Shown: positions 6,096-13,803 of the stretch, piece after piece
Layout of the letters: every line of letters begins with the position of its first letter
Position numbering within the stretch: position 1 is the stretch's first letter
Source: an uncultured Bacteroidales bacterium
Lineage (GTDB): Bacteria > Bacteroidota > Bacteroidia > Bacteroidales > P3
Assembly (NCBI GenBank): GCA_937876865.1
Contig: CALEFF010000089.1
Span: 1 to 18,831 of the forward strand
DNA: 18,831 nucleotides
Direction of reading: 5' to 3'
Program-made: the position numbers and the translations under genes
The notes under the pieces: model-generated
Told to the model about the DNA's origin: nothing
Seen by the model: the letters and a program-made list of their open reading frames with translations, nothing else
Databases searched by the model: none

Positions 6096-7544
6096 TTATT
6101 CTAATACTGCTCTTATTTTATAATCCTCCATTTTATAAATTGTTGTCTTTTTGTTTTGATAACCAAAGTTTTCGTCCTTTCTTTCAAAATGGAAATTACT
6201 AATAATCTTATCTACTCTATTTAAATTCGGATTGTAAATAAAATCTTCTCCATTAGTTATTAAACTATTAACAAAAAACATTGTAATATCATAACCCAAT
6301 GTTGAATAGATTCTATCAGGTTCTGTTTTAAAATGCTCTCTATAATCCTTTACAAAATCCACAAAATTTATATTAGTATAATCATTGAAATGATTCAAAG
6401 TAAAATGATAATTATACTTTTCTAATAAAGTGTAATCCAAATGTGGAAACTCAATCCAAGAATAATCTGCAAATAAAATCAAATCAGCATCACCCTTAAA
6501 ACTAAAAGAAGACAACAAACGCTTTGCATAATTTTCATTATCCCTACTATTACCTTTATCAACAAGGTTTATCACAACATTTTTCTTACCATCTTTAAAC
6601 TTTGAAGATAATTTTGAAGATTGTTTATTGTAATCTACTACCGACCAAGTATTATTTCCTTTGGCAAGCAATTGTTGATAATATTCTAACACTGTTTTCA
6701 ATTCAGGTTTATTATCATGAACAACAATAATGTTTGCATCTTCATAATTTTTTCTAATATATCTAATAATAGTTTCAACTTCCGCTGCAGCAGAAGGTTG
6801 GATTTTGAACACATAATTATTATCCAATATAGATAAATCCTCACTCATTGGATTAACCACAGGTATTTTTTCTTTCTTTCCATAATCGGCTATAAGAGAA
6901 AAAGGTTGCTTGAAAACCAATGGAACAATTATATCCATATCTTTCATAATCTCTAAATTTAAAGCCGCTTGCACCTTTGCAACATCATTATCTGCAACGT
7001 CATAAACATAACAATCAACCTTAAAACCAGCTTTTTCCAAATTATCCAAAGCAATTCTTATTCCCTCATAAAAATGGATATAATCAAAACATTTATATCT
7101 TTGACGTTTCTTTTCATCTATATTGAACTTTGTAAAAGTCAGTTGATCCACACAATCATAATTCAAAGGCATAAACACAGCCATATTTATTTTACGAGAT
7201 TTATCAGCTTTCTTTTTCCCTGATGATTTTGGATACAAAGCATTTGAAGACACTTTTATTGACTCTGTTTTCTCCTCTTTAAATACATGTTGATTTCTTA
7301 CTGTTATCGGAACCTTTATTACTTGACCTGCTTTCAAGTTTTCGGCAGTTAAGCCTGGATTAACCTCTATAATATCCTTTTCTGTCAAAAAAAAGTTTCT
7401 TGAAATCCTATATAAAGTTTCGCCTTTCTCTACTTTATGAATTCCAAGCACATCATCGTTATTTCCATTATTAGTTTGAGAATATGCTGTTTTAAAACAT
7501 ACTAACACAAACAAAAAACAAATCAATTTAACAAAATATCTCAT
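6096..7544 (-). CDS. Exported LysM domain plus type-1 periplasmic-binding-domain protein
   Basis: This 482-residue protein has a signal peptide (MRYFVKLICFLFVLVCFKTAYS), one LysM domain at about 36-79 ('HKVEKGETLYRISRNFF' to 'LKAGQVIKVP'), and a basic linker. From about 118 to the end it has a fold like the periplasmic-binding/ABC-substrate domain ('INMAVFMPLNYD', 'FYEGIRIALDNLEKAGFKVDCYVYDV', 'DIIVPLVFKQPFSLI', 'ADLILFADYSWIEFP'). LysM binds the glycan of peptidoglycan, so the protein probably sits in the periplasm attached to the wall. The ligand of the second domain is unknown, and no transporter permease is nearby. It follows guaA by 24 bases and precedes the Ig-like protein by two, so the three genes are probably co-transcribed. 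Homologues with this two-domain layout are known in Bacteroidales under generic LysM names. Confidence 0.8.
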   Translation of the reverse strand: MRYFVKLICFLFVLVCFKTAYSQTNNGNNDDVLGIHKVEKGETLYRISRNFFLTEKDIIEVNPGLTAENLKAGQVIKVPITVRNQHVFKEEKTESIKVSSNALYPKSSGKKKADKSRKINMAVFMPLNYDCVDQLTFTKFNIDEKKRQRYKCFDYIHFYEGIRIALDNLEKAGFKVDCYVYDVADNDVAKVQAALNLEIMKDMDIIVPLVFKQPFSLIADYGKKEKIPVVNPMSEDLSILDNNYVFKIQPSAAAEVETIIRYIRKNYEDANIIVVHDNKPELKTVLEYYQQLLAKGNNTWSVVDYNKQSSKLSSKFKDGKKNVVINLVDKGNSRDNENYAKRLLSSFSFKGDADLILFADYSWIEFPHLDYTLLEKYNYHFTLNHFNDYTNINFVDFVKDYREHFKTEPDRIYSTLGYDITMFFVNSLITNGEDFIYNPNLNRVDKIISNFHFERKDENFGYQNKKTTIYKMEDYKIRAVLE

Positions 7545-7568
7545 AACAATAATCTTAAAAATCTATAA

Positions 7569-9092
7569 TTATTCCCATTCAATAGTTGCAGGAGGTTTAG
7601 AACTAATGTCATAACATACTCTATTTACTCCACGAACTTTATTTATAATTTCATTAGACACCTTTGCTAAAAACTCATACGGCAAATAAGACCAATCAGC
7701 TGTCATTCCATCGACAGACTCCACTGCTCTAAGAGCAACAACTCTTTCATAAGTTCTTTCATCACCCATTACACCAACAGATTGTATAGGAAGCAAAACA
7801 GCACCTGCTTGCCAAACCTTATCATACAAACCATCCTTTTTCAAATTATCTATAAAAATAGCATCAACTTCTTGAAGAATTGCCACTTTTTCAGCAGTAA
7901 CATCTCCTAATATTCTTATAGCTAAACCAGGTCCTGGGAAAGGATGACGACCTAAAAGTTCATTTTTCAAACCTAGGGCTTTACCAACTCTTCTTACCTC
8001 ATCTTTAAACAAAGATCTTAACGGCTCTACTATTTTCAATTTCATATAATCTGGAAGTCCTCCAACATTATGATGAGACTTAATTGTAACGCTTGGGCCC
8101 TTTACACTACAACTTTCAATAACATCTGGGTAAATTGTACCTTGAGCTAACCATTTCACATCTTTGATTTTTGCAGCCTCTGCATCAAAAACATCTATAA
8201 AAGTCTTACCTATCGCTTTTCTTTTCTTTTCAGGATCGGTTAAACCTTCAAGAGCAGAATAGAATTCTTTCTTCGCATCAACACCAACAACGTTTAAACC
8301 CATCCCCTTATAAGAAGCCAAAACATCTTCAAACTCATTTTTACGCAAAAGGCCATTATCAACAAATATACAATTAAGATTTTTTCCTATTGCCTTATGT
8401 AACAAAAGAGCAGCAACAGAAGAATCCACTCCACCACTTAATCCCAAAACCACTTTATCATCTTGCAATTTTTCTTTCAAAGCTTGAATTGTTGTATCTA
8501 TAAAAGAATCTTCTGTCCAACTTTGCTCGCAACCACAAACACCAACAACAAAGTTTTTAAGAATAGTTAAGCCATCTATTGAATGATAAACTTCTGGATG
8601 AAATTGAATTGCATAAGTTTCTTCACCATCTATTTTATATCCAGCATTCTTTACACTTTCTGTTGAGCAAATTACTTTATAGTTTTCAGGCATTCTTTCA
8701 ATTGTATCGCCGTGAGACATCCATACTTGAGAATTTTCTCCTACCCCTTTAAACAAAGCAGAGTCTTTATCTACATAATTAAGGTGTGCTCTACCATATT
8801 CTCTAATTTTACTTGCAACCACATTTCCGCCAAAAGCTTGTACCATATATTGAGCACCATAACAAACTCCTAAAACAGGCATTTTACCCTTAAACCACAA
8901 ATCTGGCTTTGGAGCATCTTCATCTCTTACGCTACAAGGGCTACCACTAAGAATTACCCCTTTCACATCATCTGTAAATTTAGGAGGATTATTAAATGGA
9001 TGTATTTCACAATAAACATTTAGTTCTCTTACCTTTCTTGCAATCAACTGTGTGTATTGTGAACCGTGATCTAATATAATTATTGTTTGCAT
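7569..9092 (-). CDS. guaA: GMP synthase (glutamine-hydrolysing)
   Basis: This enzyme converts XMP, glutamine and ATP to GMP, the last step of guanine nucleotide synthesis in the cytoplasm. Its 507 residues are full length. The N-terminal class-I glutaminase has Cys77 in 'VLGVCYGAQ' and the His165/Glu167 pair in 'QFHPEVYH'. The ATP-pyrophosphatase domain has its P-loop SGGVDSS at 219-225. The C-terminal dimerisation domain ends in the typical 'YDISSKPPATIEWE'. It is first in a minus-strand operon, diverging from the WecA-like gene across a 163-base spacer rich in CAAAGAAATAATTT repeats. Codon use is strongly A/T-biased like its neighbours to the right. Nothing suggests it is damaged. Confidence 0.97.
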   Translation of the reverse strand: MQTIIILDHGSQYTQLIARKVRELNVYCEIHPFNNPPKFTDDVKGVILSGSPCSVRDEDAPKPDLWFKGKMPVLGVCYGAQYMVQAFGGNVVASKIREYGRAHLNYVDKDSALFKGVGENSQVWMSHGDTIERMPENYKVICSTESVKNAGYKIDGEETYAIQFHPEVYHSIDGLTILKNFVVGVCGCEQSWTEDSFIDTTIQALKEKLQDDKVVLGLSGGVDSSVAALLLHKAIGKNLNCIFVDNGLLRKNEFEDVLASYKGMGLNVVGVDAKKEFYSALEGLTDPEKKRKAIGKTFIDVFDAEAAKIKDVKWLAQGTIYPDVIESCSVKGPSVTIKSHHNVGGLPDYMKLKIVEPLRSLFKDEVRRVGKALGLKNELLGRHPFPGPGLAIRILGDVTAEKVAILQEVDAIFIDNLKKDGLYDKVWQAGAVLLPIQSVGVMGDERTYERVVALRAVESVDGMTADWSYLPYEFLAKVSNEIINKVRGVNRVCYDISSKPPATIEWE

Positions 9093-9125
9093 TGCTTTTA
9101 TTATTTTTTAGTATTAAACAATTTT

Positions 9126-9153
9126 CAAAATTACAAAAAAAAATTAAATCAAA
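9126..9153 (-). promoter_or_regulatory. Candidate guaA promoter
   Basis: On the minus strand a TAATTTTG -7 box (9133-9126) has a TTTG (9153-9150) 16 bases upstream, slightly shorter than the usual spacing. It lies 34 bases before the guaA ATG. The -33 box is part of the first copy of a repeated CAAAGAAATAATTT element. Confidence 0.4.
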
Positions 9154-9184
9154 GAAATAATTTACTAAAACAAAGAAATAATTT
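9150..9184. repeat. Paired 14-bp direct repeat between guaA and the WecA-like gene
   Basis: CAAAGAAATAATTT occurs at 9150-9163 and again at 9171-9184, start-to-start 21 bases (two helical turns). An inverted relative, AATTCTTTG, follows at 9188-9196. The arrangement resembles an operator pair in a divergent promoter region, though strong A/T bias makes chance similarity easier. Confidence 0.5.
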
Positions 9185-9226
9185 TTTAATTCTTTGAAAT
9201 ATTTTTCTAATTCAAAGTAAAATTAC

Positions 9227-9234
9227 TACCTTTG
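9227..9234 (+). promoter_or_regulatory. -7 box of the WecA-like operon promoter
   Basis: TACCTTTG at 9227-9234 matches TAnnTTTG and lies 21 bases before the ATG at 9256, predicting a very short leader. No TTTG is present at the right distance upstream (the nearest, 9193-9196, is 30 bases away), so the promoter is only half-consensus. Confidence 0.5.
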
Positions 9235-9255
9235 CCAAAAATTAAAAATTGAACT

Positions 9256-10371
9256 ATGATTTGGATAGCATGTTTTGTAGCAGCATTTATTTTGGTATAT
9301 CTTTTGATGCCGATTTTCATTAGATTGATGGAGAAATACAAAATCTTAGACTCCTCTGGTGGAAGAAAAATTCACAAAGGATACACAGCACACATGGGAG
9401 GCGTGGTAATATTTATTGCATTTGCAGTAGCAATGTTTTCTTCCGTACTTCAAATGGTAGATAAAGTAAACATGATACAACTTTTAGCCTTTATAATCCT
9501 TCTATCCATTGTTGTAGTTTTGGGTATTAGAGATGATATGAACTCTCTTTCTCCAAGGGTAAAACTATTCTGTGAAATAGTAGTAGGATTCCTTTTTTGC
9601 TATTTAGATATTAGGCTTTATAGCTTCTATGGCTTGTTTGGAGTCGAAGAATTACCTATTTGGTTATCCTATATACTTACAATAGCCTTAATAATTGTAG
9701 TTTGTAACGCATATAACCTTATTGACGGAATAGATGGTCAAGCAGGAATGCAAGCATTAGCAGTTTTCATCTTCCTTGCAGGCTTTTTAATGCACCTAAT
9801 CTGCACAACAAACGTTTTAAATTTAGACTCATTTTTTGCAAATGCTAATTTCTGGATGATAGCCTTTGTTGCAATAATTGGAAGTATTGTAGGATTTTTG
9901 GTTTTCAATTGGCAACCAGCCAAAATCTTTATGGGCGACACAGGAAGTTTATTTATAGGCACACTAATTGCACTTTCAATAATAATGTCTATGAATTATA
10001 GTGGAGCAGATCCTATTACTATTTGTCAACATGAAATAAAAGCAAAAATATTAGTCTTTCCAATGTTTTTCTTCTTGCCTTTTGCTGATACTTTACGAGT
10101 ATTTATTTCAAGAATAAAAAGAGGCAAATCACCATTCTCAGCAGACAAAACTCACATTCACCACTTCCTTTTACGCACAGGCTATTCACATCAACGCACA
10201 ACAATAACCACATTTATAATTTCAGTAATTGTATCACTAATATCAATCATTGTTGCATTCCTTATCAGCGATTTATATTACATTCTTTACATTATTTTAA
10301 TGTGGGTTACATATGTTTTTGTGCTTCGTTTTACTGTTCAAAAAAAGATTGCAAAACTAAAACAAGATTAA
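9256..10371 (+). CDS. Undecaprenyl-phosphate sugar-1-phosphate transferase (WecA/MraY family)
   Basis: This 371-residue integral membrane enzyme, with about ten hydrophobic segments, transfers a sugar-1-phosphate from a UDP-sugar (GlcNAc in WecA) to undecaprenyl phosphate. That starts a lipid-linked glycan on the inner face of the membrane. Family motifs are in order: Asp93-Asp94 in 'GIRDDMNSLSPR', 'NAYNLIDGIDGQAG' at 151-164, Asp228 in 'IFMGDTGSL', and the basic 'SADKTHIHHFLL' loop with His300, 302 and 303. That histidine loop distinguishes WecA/TagO-like enzymes from MraY. It heads a plus-strand operon with an FtsE-like ATPase and two glycosyltransferases, which could extend the lipid-linked sugar. 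The sugar specificity cannot be read from sequence, so no symbol is given. Confidence 0.9.
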   Translation: MIWIACFVAAFILVYLLMPIFIRLMEKYKILDSSGGRKIHKGYTAHMGGVVIFIAFAVAMFSSVLQMVDKVNMIQLLAFIILLSIVVVLGIRDDMNSLSPRVKLFCEIVVGFLFCYLDIRLYSFYGLFGVEELPIWLSYILTIALIIVVCNAYNLIDGIDGQAGMQALAVFIFLAGFLMHLICTTNVLNLDSFFANANFWMIAFVAIIGSIVGFLVFNWQPAKIFMGDTGSLFIGTLIALSIIMSMNYSGADPITICQHEIKAKILVFPMFFFLPFADTLRVFISRIKRGKSPFSADKTHIHHFLLRTGYSHQRTTITTFIISVIVSLISIIVAFLISDLYYILYIILMWVTYVFVLRFTVQKKIAKLKQD

Positions 10372-10375
10372 AGAA

Positions 10376-11047
10376 ATGGAAAATATAGAATCGGTAATAA
10401 AATATAGTGGTGTAGATTTAGAATTTGAAAAGACTATACTATCAGGAGTAAACCTTGATATAAAAAAAGGAGAATTTGTATATCTTATTGGAAAGACTGG
10501 CTCAGGAAAATCCTCTCTTTTAAAATCAATCTATGCCGACATTCGCATCGAGATAGGTTCTGCTTACGTTTGCGGATTTACTTTAAACGGATTAAAAAAA
10601 TCAAAAATTCCTTTATTAAGACGTAAATTAGGAATAATCTTTCAAGACTTCCAATTATTAAAAGACCGTTCTGTTTACGACAATCTTGCATTTGTATTAA
10701 AAGCAACAGGTTGGAAAGACAAAAAAGCAATGAACGAACGCATACTTCAAGCCTTAGACGATGTAGGTCTATTGATGAAAGCAAACGAACAAGCATGTGA
10801 TTTGAGCGAAGGAGAAATGCAAAGAGTTTCTATTGCAAGAGCGATTGTCAATCAACCAGAATTGATTTTGGCAGATGAACCTACGGGAAATCTTGACCCG
10901 ATTACAAGCGAGGAAATAGTGCAATTGCTTATGGAAATAAATAAAAAACACGGCACAACAGTACTTATGGCAACTCATGACTACATTGTACTTGACAAAT
11001 TCCGTGCAAAAGTAATTGCTTGTGAGGACGGAAAAATTGTTTCATAA
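10376..11047 (+). CDS. FtsE-like ABC-transporter ATP-binding protein
   Basis: This 223-residue ATPase subunit belongs to the FtsE/LolD/MacB group. The Walker A motif is GKTGSGKS (39-46) and the Q-loop is 'IIFQDFQLLKDRSVYDNL'. The signature motif reads LSEGE (143-147) where LSGGE is usual. Walker B ends in Asp167-Glu168 ('LILADEPTGNLDP') and the switch histidine is His201 ('MATHDYIVL'). FtsE pairs with the membrane protein FtsX to activate peptidoglycan hydrolases during division. No ftsX lies beside it here, which is common in Bacteroidota, where the two genes are often apart. It starts four bases after the WecA-like gene and its stop codon lies in a hairpin shared with the next start codon. 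Assignment to FtsE rather than another family member is by overall similarity. Confidence 0.8.
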   Translation: MENIESVIKYSGVDLEFEKTILSGVNLDIKKGEFVYLIGKTGSGKSSLLKSIYADIRIEIGSAYVCGFTLNGLKKSKIPLLRRKLGIIFQDFQLLKDRSVYDNLAFVLKATGWKDKKAMNERILQALDDVGLLMKANEQACDLSEGEMQRVSIARAIVNQPELILADEPTGNLDPITSEEIVQLLMEINKKHGTTVLMATHDYIVLDKFRAKVIACEDGKIVS

Positions 11048-11064
11048 ATTTTGATTTATGAAAC
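11039..11064 (+). promoter_or_regulatory. Hairpin enclosing the ftsE-like stop and the glycosyltransferase start codon
   Basis: A perfect 10-bp inverted repeat, GTTTCATAAA (11039-11048) and TTTATGAAAC (11055-11064), has a TTTTGA loop. The upstream arm holds the TAA of the ATPase gene and the downstream arm holds the ATG of the glycosyltransferase. In mRNA the start codon would be paired unless ribosomes finishing the upstream gene melt it, which would couple the two. Confidence 0.55.
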
Positions 11065-12158
11065 GAATATGCGTTAGCGTAAGTAACGATTTAATTTGTG
11101 ATAATAGGGTAAATAAAACCTGCAAAAGCCTTGTCGATTACGGTTTAGAGGTAAAACTAATCGGCAGGGCTTTTAAATCTTCTCCCTTTCTACCATCTCG
11201 CTCCTATAAATGCAAGAGACTTTCAATTATTTTCAAAAAAAACGCTATTTACTACGCAGAATTAAACCTCAAATTATTCTTTTATTTACTTTTTTCAAAA
11301 CAAGATTTTCTTTGGGCAAATGATTTAGACACACTACTCCCCAATTACTTGGTTTCCAAACTTAAAAGAAAACCCTTAATCTTTGACTCTCACGAACATT
11401 TTACGCAAGTCCCTGAATTAAAAGACAATCCATTCGCAAAAAAAGTATGGAAAGCCATAGAAAAACACTGCATTAAAGGTTGCGATGCTGTTTTCACTGT
11501 TTGCAATCCAATAAAAAATTACTTCAAAGAAGAATACAACAAAGAAAGCCTTGTAGTTAGGAATATTCCTCCAAGAATATTCTTCAAACAAGAAACAATA
11601 CCTTCTTCAAAAAAAGAAAATATTATTGTATGGCAAGGAGCTGTAAACATAGAAAGAGGTTTAGAAGAATTATGTGAGGCAATGCAATGGATTGATGCAA
11701 GACTTCTCATCATGGGAGTAGGCGATATAAAATCCGATTTAGAAAAAAAAGTAAAAACATTACAACTTGAAAACAAAATACACTTTCTTGGACGATTGCC
11801 TTTTGAAGAAATGATGAATAAAACAAAAAATGCAAAACTTGCAATCTCAATTGACAAGGCAACAAACGGCAATTACGCAATCAGTTTACCAAATAAAATA
11901 TTTGAATACATTGCTTGCTCAGTCCCTGTCTTAGTTTCACCCCTGCAAGAAATCAAACTAATAGTAGAAAAATACAAAACAGGAGAATTTCTTTCTTCTT
12001 ACAATCCACAAGAGTTAGCAAAACAAATCACAAATCTTTTAAACGATGAAAGAAAACTTGACTTAATCGCAGAAAACTGCAAAAAAGCAGCCGAAGAATT
12101 ATGTTGGGAAAACGAAGAAATTCAAATTTTTAAAACAATAAAAAACTTGGAGAAATAA
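11058..12158 (+). CDS. Glycosyltransferase, GT-B fold (GT4-like)
   Basis: This 366-residue cytoplasmic or membrane-associated glycosyltransferase begins 'MKRICVSVSNDLICDNRVNKTC', a common N-terminus of Bacteroidota GT4-type enzymes. The N-terminal Rossmann half includes 'FLWANDLDTLLPNYL' and 'PLIFDSHEHFTQVPEL'. The C-terminal half has 'IIVWQGAVNIERGLEELCEA' and 'KIHFLGRLPFEEM', then the nucleotide-sugar-binding segment 'NYAISLPNKIFEYIACSVPVL' (in pieces) with the conserved Glu of the 'P.K..EY' motif. Donor and acceptor are unknown. It lies in an operon after a WecA-like enzyme and overlaps the next glycosyltransferase gene by one base (TAATG). A role in building a lipid-linked polysaccharide is likely but inferred. 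Confidence 0.85.
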   Translation: MKRICVSVSNDLICDNRVNKTCKSLVDYGLEVKLIGRAFKSSPFLPSRSYKCKRLSIIFKKNAIYYAELNLKLFFYLLFSKQDFLWANDLDTLLPNYLVSKLKRKPLIFDSHEHFTQVPELKDNPFAKKVWKAIEKHCIKGCDAVFTVCNPIKNYFKEEYNKESLVVRNIPPRIFFKQETIPSSKKENIIVWQGAVNIERGLEELCEAMQWIDARLLIMGVGDIKSDLEKKVKTLQLENKIHFLGRLPFEEMMNKTKNAKLAISIDKATNGNYAISLPNKIFEYIACSVPVLVSPLQEIKLIVEKYKTGEFLSSYNPQELAKQITNLLNDERKLDLIAENCKKAAEELCWENEEIQIFKTIKNLEK

Positions 12159-13051
12159 TGCTTTCAATCCTTATTCCTATCTATCAAGAAAATTGTGTAA
12201 ACTTAGTAAACGACTTAGTATTTCAAGCAAAGGAATTAAGTTGTCAGTGGGAAATATTGGTTTTTGATGATTGTTCTCCAATAAAGTGTGAAGAAAACAA
12301 AGCAATCACTCAATTTCCTAACGTAGAATACAGAGAATTAAGCGAAAATCTTGGACGTTCTCGCATAAGAAATCTTTTGGCAGACACAGCAAAAGGAGAT
12401 ATTTTAATATTTTTAGACGGAGATAGCGGTATAGTTAGAAAAGATTTTCTAAAATGCTATTTACAAGCAATAGAAACAAAAGATGTAGTTCGTGGAGGTA
12501 CAATTTATTGTAGTAAAGATAAATGTCCAAAAGGCTATGAATTACATTGGAAATATGGAACAAAGGTTGAAGCAAATAGAGCTTTACAAGGCGAAGATAT
12601 GTTTACAACAAATAACTTTTGTATTCGCAAGAAAGTTTTTTCTTCTGTTAGATTTCGTCAAGACATCAAAGGCTACGGACATGAAGACACCTTATTTAAA
12701 CTTGATTTAGAAGAGTTTAATTTTTCTTTTCAAAACATTGACAACCCCGTTGAGCATTTAGGATTAAAAACTTTTCAAGACTTTGTTTCTTCTAATGAAA
12801 ACGCTATAAAAACTCTAAGAAATATTTCAAAAAATCAAAGAAATATTTTAAAAAATCAAAGAAATAAAAAAATAATTCAAAGAATTAAAATCGTAAATAC
12901 TTACAATAAATTAGAGAAATATCATCTTGTAGGATTATACGTGATTTTTTATAAAATAACAAGAAGACTTATGTTAAGCCTTCTTGCAAAAAAAAATCCG
13001 AGTCTTTTTATTTGGAATTTATATAAATTAGGCGTTTACTGCAAAGGTTAA
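12158..13051 (+). CDS. Glycosyltransferase family 2 (GT-A fold)
   Basis: This 297-residue GT2 enzyme opens with 'MLSILIPIYQENC', has Asp37/Asp38 in 'ILVFDDCS', the metal-binding DxD in 'IFLDGDSG' (Asp87, Asp89), and a catalytic-region 'KGYGHEDTLF' (Glu176-Asp177). Residues 222-242 are three tandem seven-residue repeats ending in QR (NISKNQR, NILKNQR, NKKIIQR), encoded by 21-bp DNA repeats. A hydrophobic, basic C-terminus (about 257-292) probably lies against the membrane. The start overlaps the stop of the preceding glycosyltransferase by one base, indicating coupled translation. The gene ends tail to tail with rlmB, sharing three bases. The sugar added is unknown. Confidence 0.87.
   Translation: MLSILIPIYQENCVNLVNDLVFQAKELSCQWEILVFDDCSPIKCEENKAITQFPNVEYRELSENLGRSRIRNLLADTAKGDILIFLDGDSGIVRKDFLKCYLQAIETKDVVRGGTIYCSKDKCPKGYELHWKYGTKVEANRALQGEDMFTTNNFCIRKKVFSSVRFRQDIKGYGHEDTLFKLDLEEFNFSFQNIDNPVEHLGLKTFQDFVSSNENAIKTLRNISKNQRNILKNQRNKKIIQRIKIVNTYNKLEKYHLVGLYVIFYKITRRLMLSLLAKKNPSLFIWNLYKLGVYCKG
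12820..12882 (+). repeat. Three 21-bp tandem repeats inside the GT2 gene
   Basis: Units at 12820-12840, 12841-12861 and 12862-12882 each begin AAATA and end TCAAAG. The first two differ at one base and the third is diverged. Because 21 is a multiple of three, the copies add in-frame heptapeptides between the catalytic domain and the hydrophobic tail. Confidence 0.7.
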
Positions 13052-13797
13052 ATTCCTAATCTCTGTCTTACAACCTCAAAAAGCAATATTGAAGCCGCTG
13101 CTGAAACATTAAGACTTTCTATTTCACCTTTCATAGGTATTTTCACCAATTCATCAGACATTTTCAACATTGTAGGACTTACTCCACTTTCTTCACTACC
13201 CATTACAAGCATTAAAGGTTCATTTGCATTGATTTGAGTATATAATGCGTTAGCTTTTTCACTTGCAGAATAAATCTTTATATCGTGTGCTTTTATTGTA
13301 TTGACAAATGTTTTAAGATTATTTATTCTACAAACAGGTAATCGTAAAAGTGCACCCGCTGATGTTTTTATTGCATCTTGATTAATAGGTGCTGAGCCTT
13401 GTTGAGGAATTATCAATCCATTTGCTCCTGCACATTCAGCACTTCTTGCAATAGCTCCAAGATTTCTAACATCTGTTACATTATCCAAGTAAATCAAAAA
13501 AGCTTTTTCACCTATTGCATCTATATGTTCAAACAATTCTTCCAATTCCCAATACTCTATGTTGGAAAGTTGAGCAACCACTCCTTGATGATTTTGTTTT
13601 CGTGAAAGATAATCAAGTTTTTCAAGAGGGACATATTGTTGTTGAATATTTTTTCCACTTTGTTTAATAAGGGCTTTAAGTTCCGCAAATAATTTTCCTT
13701 GCAAATTACTTTGAAAATAAATTTTGTCGATTTGTTTTCCTGCCTTTATTGCCTCCATAACAGGACGCAATCCATACACCATTTGATTTTTTTCCAT
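13048..13797 (-). CDS. rlmB: 23S rRNA 2'-O-methyltransferase, RlmB/TrmH (SPOUT) family
   Basis: This 249-residue SPOUT methyltransferase probably methylates the ribose of a 23S rRNA guanosine (G2251 in E. coli numbering) using S-adenosylmethionine. The N-terminal substrate-binding domain begins 'MVYGLRPVMEAIKAGKQIDKIYF'. The trefoil-knot catalytic motifs are 'DNVTDVRNLGAIARSAE' (motif 1, Asn112), 'LVMGSEESGVSP' (motif 2, 197-208) and 'IPMKGEIESLNVSAAASI' (motif 3, from 220). Length and motifs match RlmB, but other TrmH-family rRNA methylases are similar. It is the last gene of a minus-strand operon, six bases after lolD, and converges on the GT2 gene with overlapping stop codons. Confidence 0.88.
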   Translation of the reverse strand: MEKNQMVYGLRPVMEAIKAGKQIDKIYFQSNLQGKLFAELKALIKQSGKNIQQQYVPLEKLDYLSRKQNHQGVVAQLSNIEYWELEELFEHIDAIGEKAFLIYLDNVTDVRNLGAIARSAECAGANGLIIPQQGSAPINQDAIKTSAGALLRLPVCRINNLKTFVNTIKAHDIKIYSASEKANALYTQINANEPLMLVMGSEESGVSPTMLKMSDELVKIPMKGEIESLNVSAAASILLFEVVRQRLGI

Positions 13798-13803
13798 ATC
13801 TCT

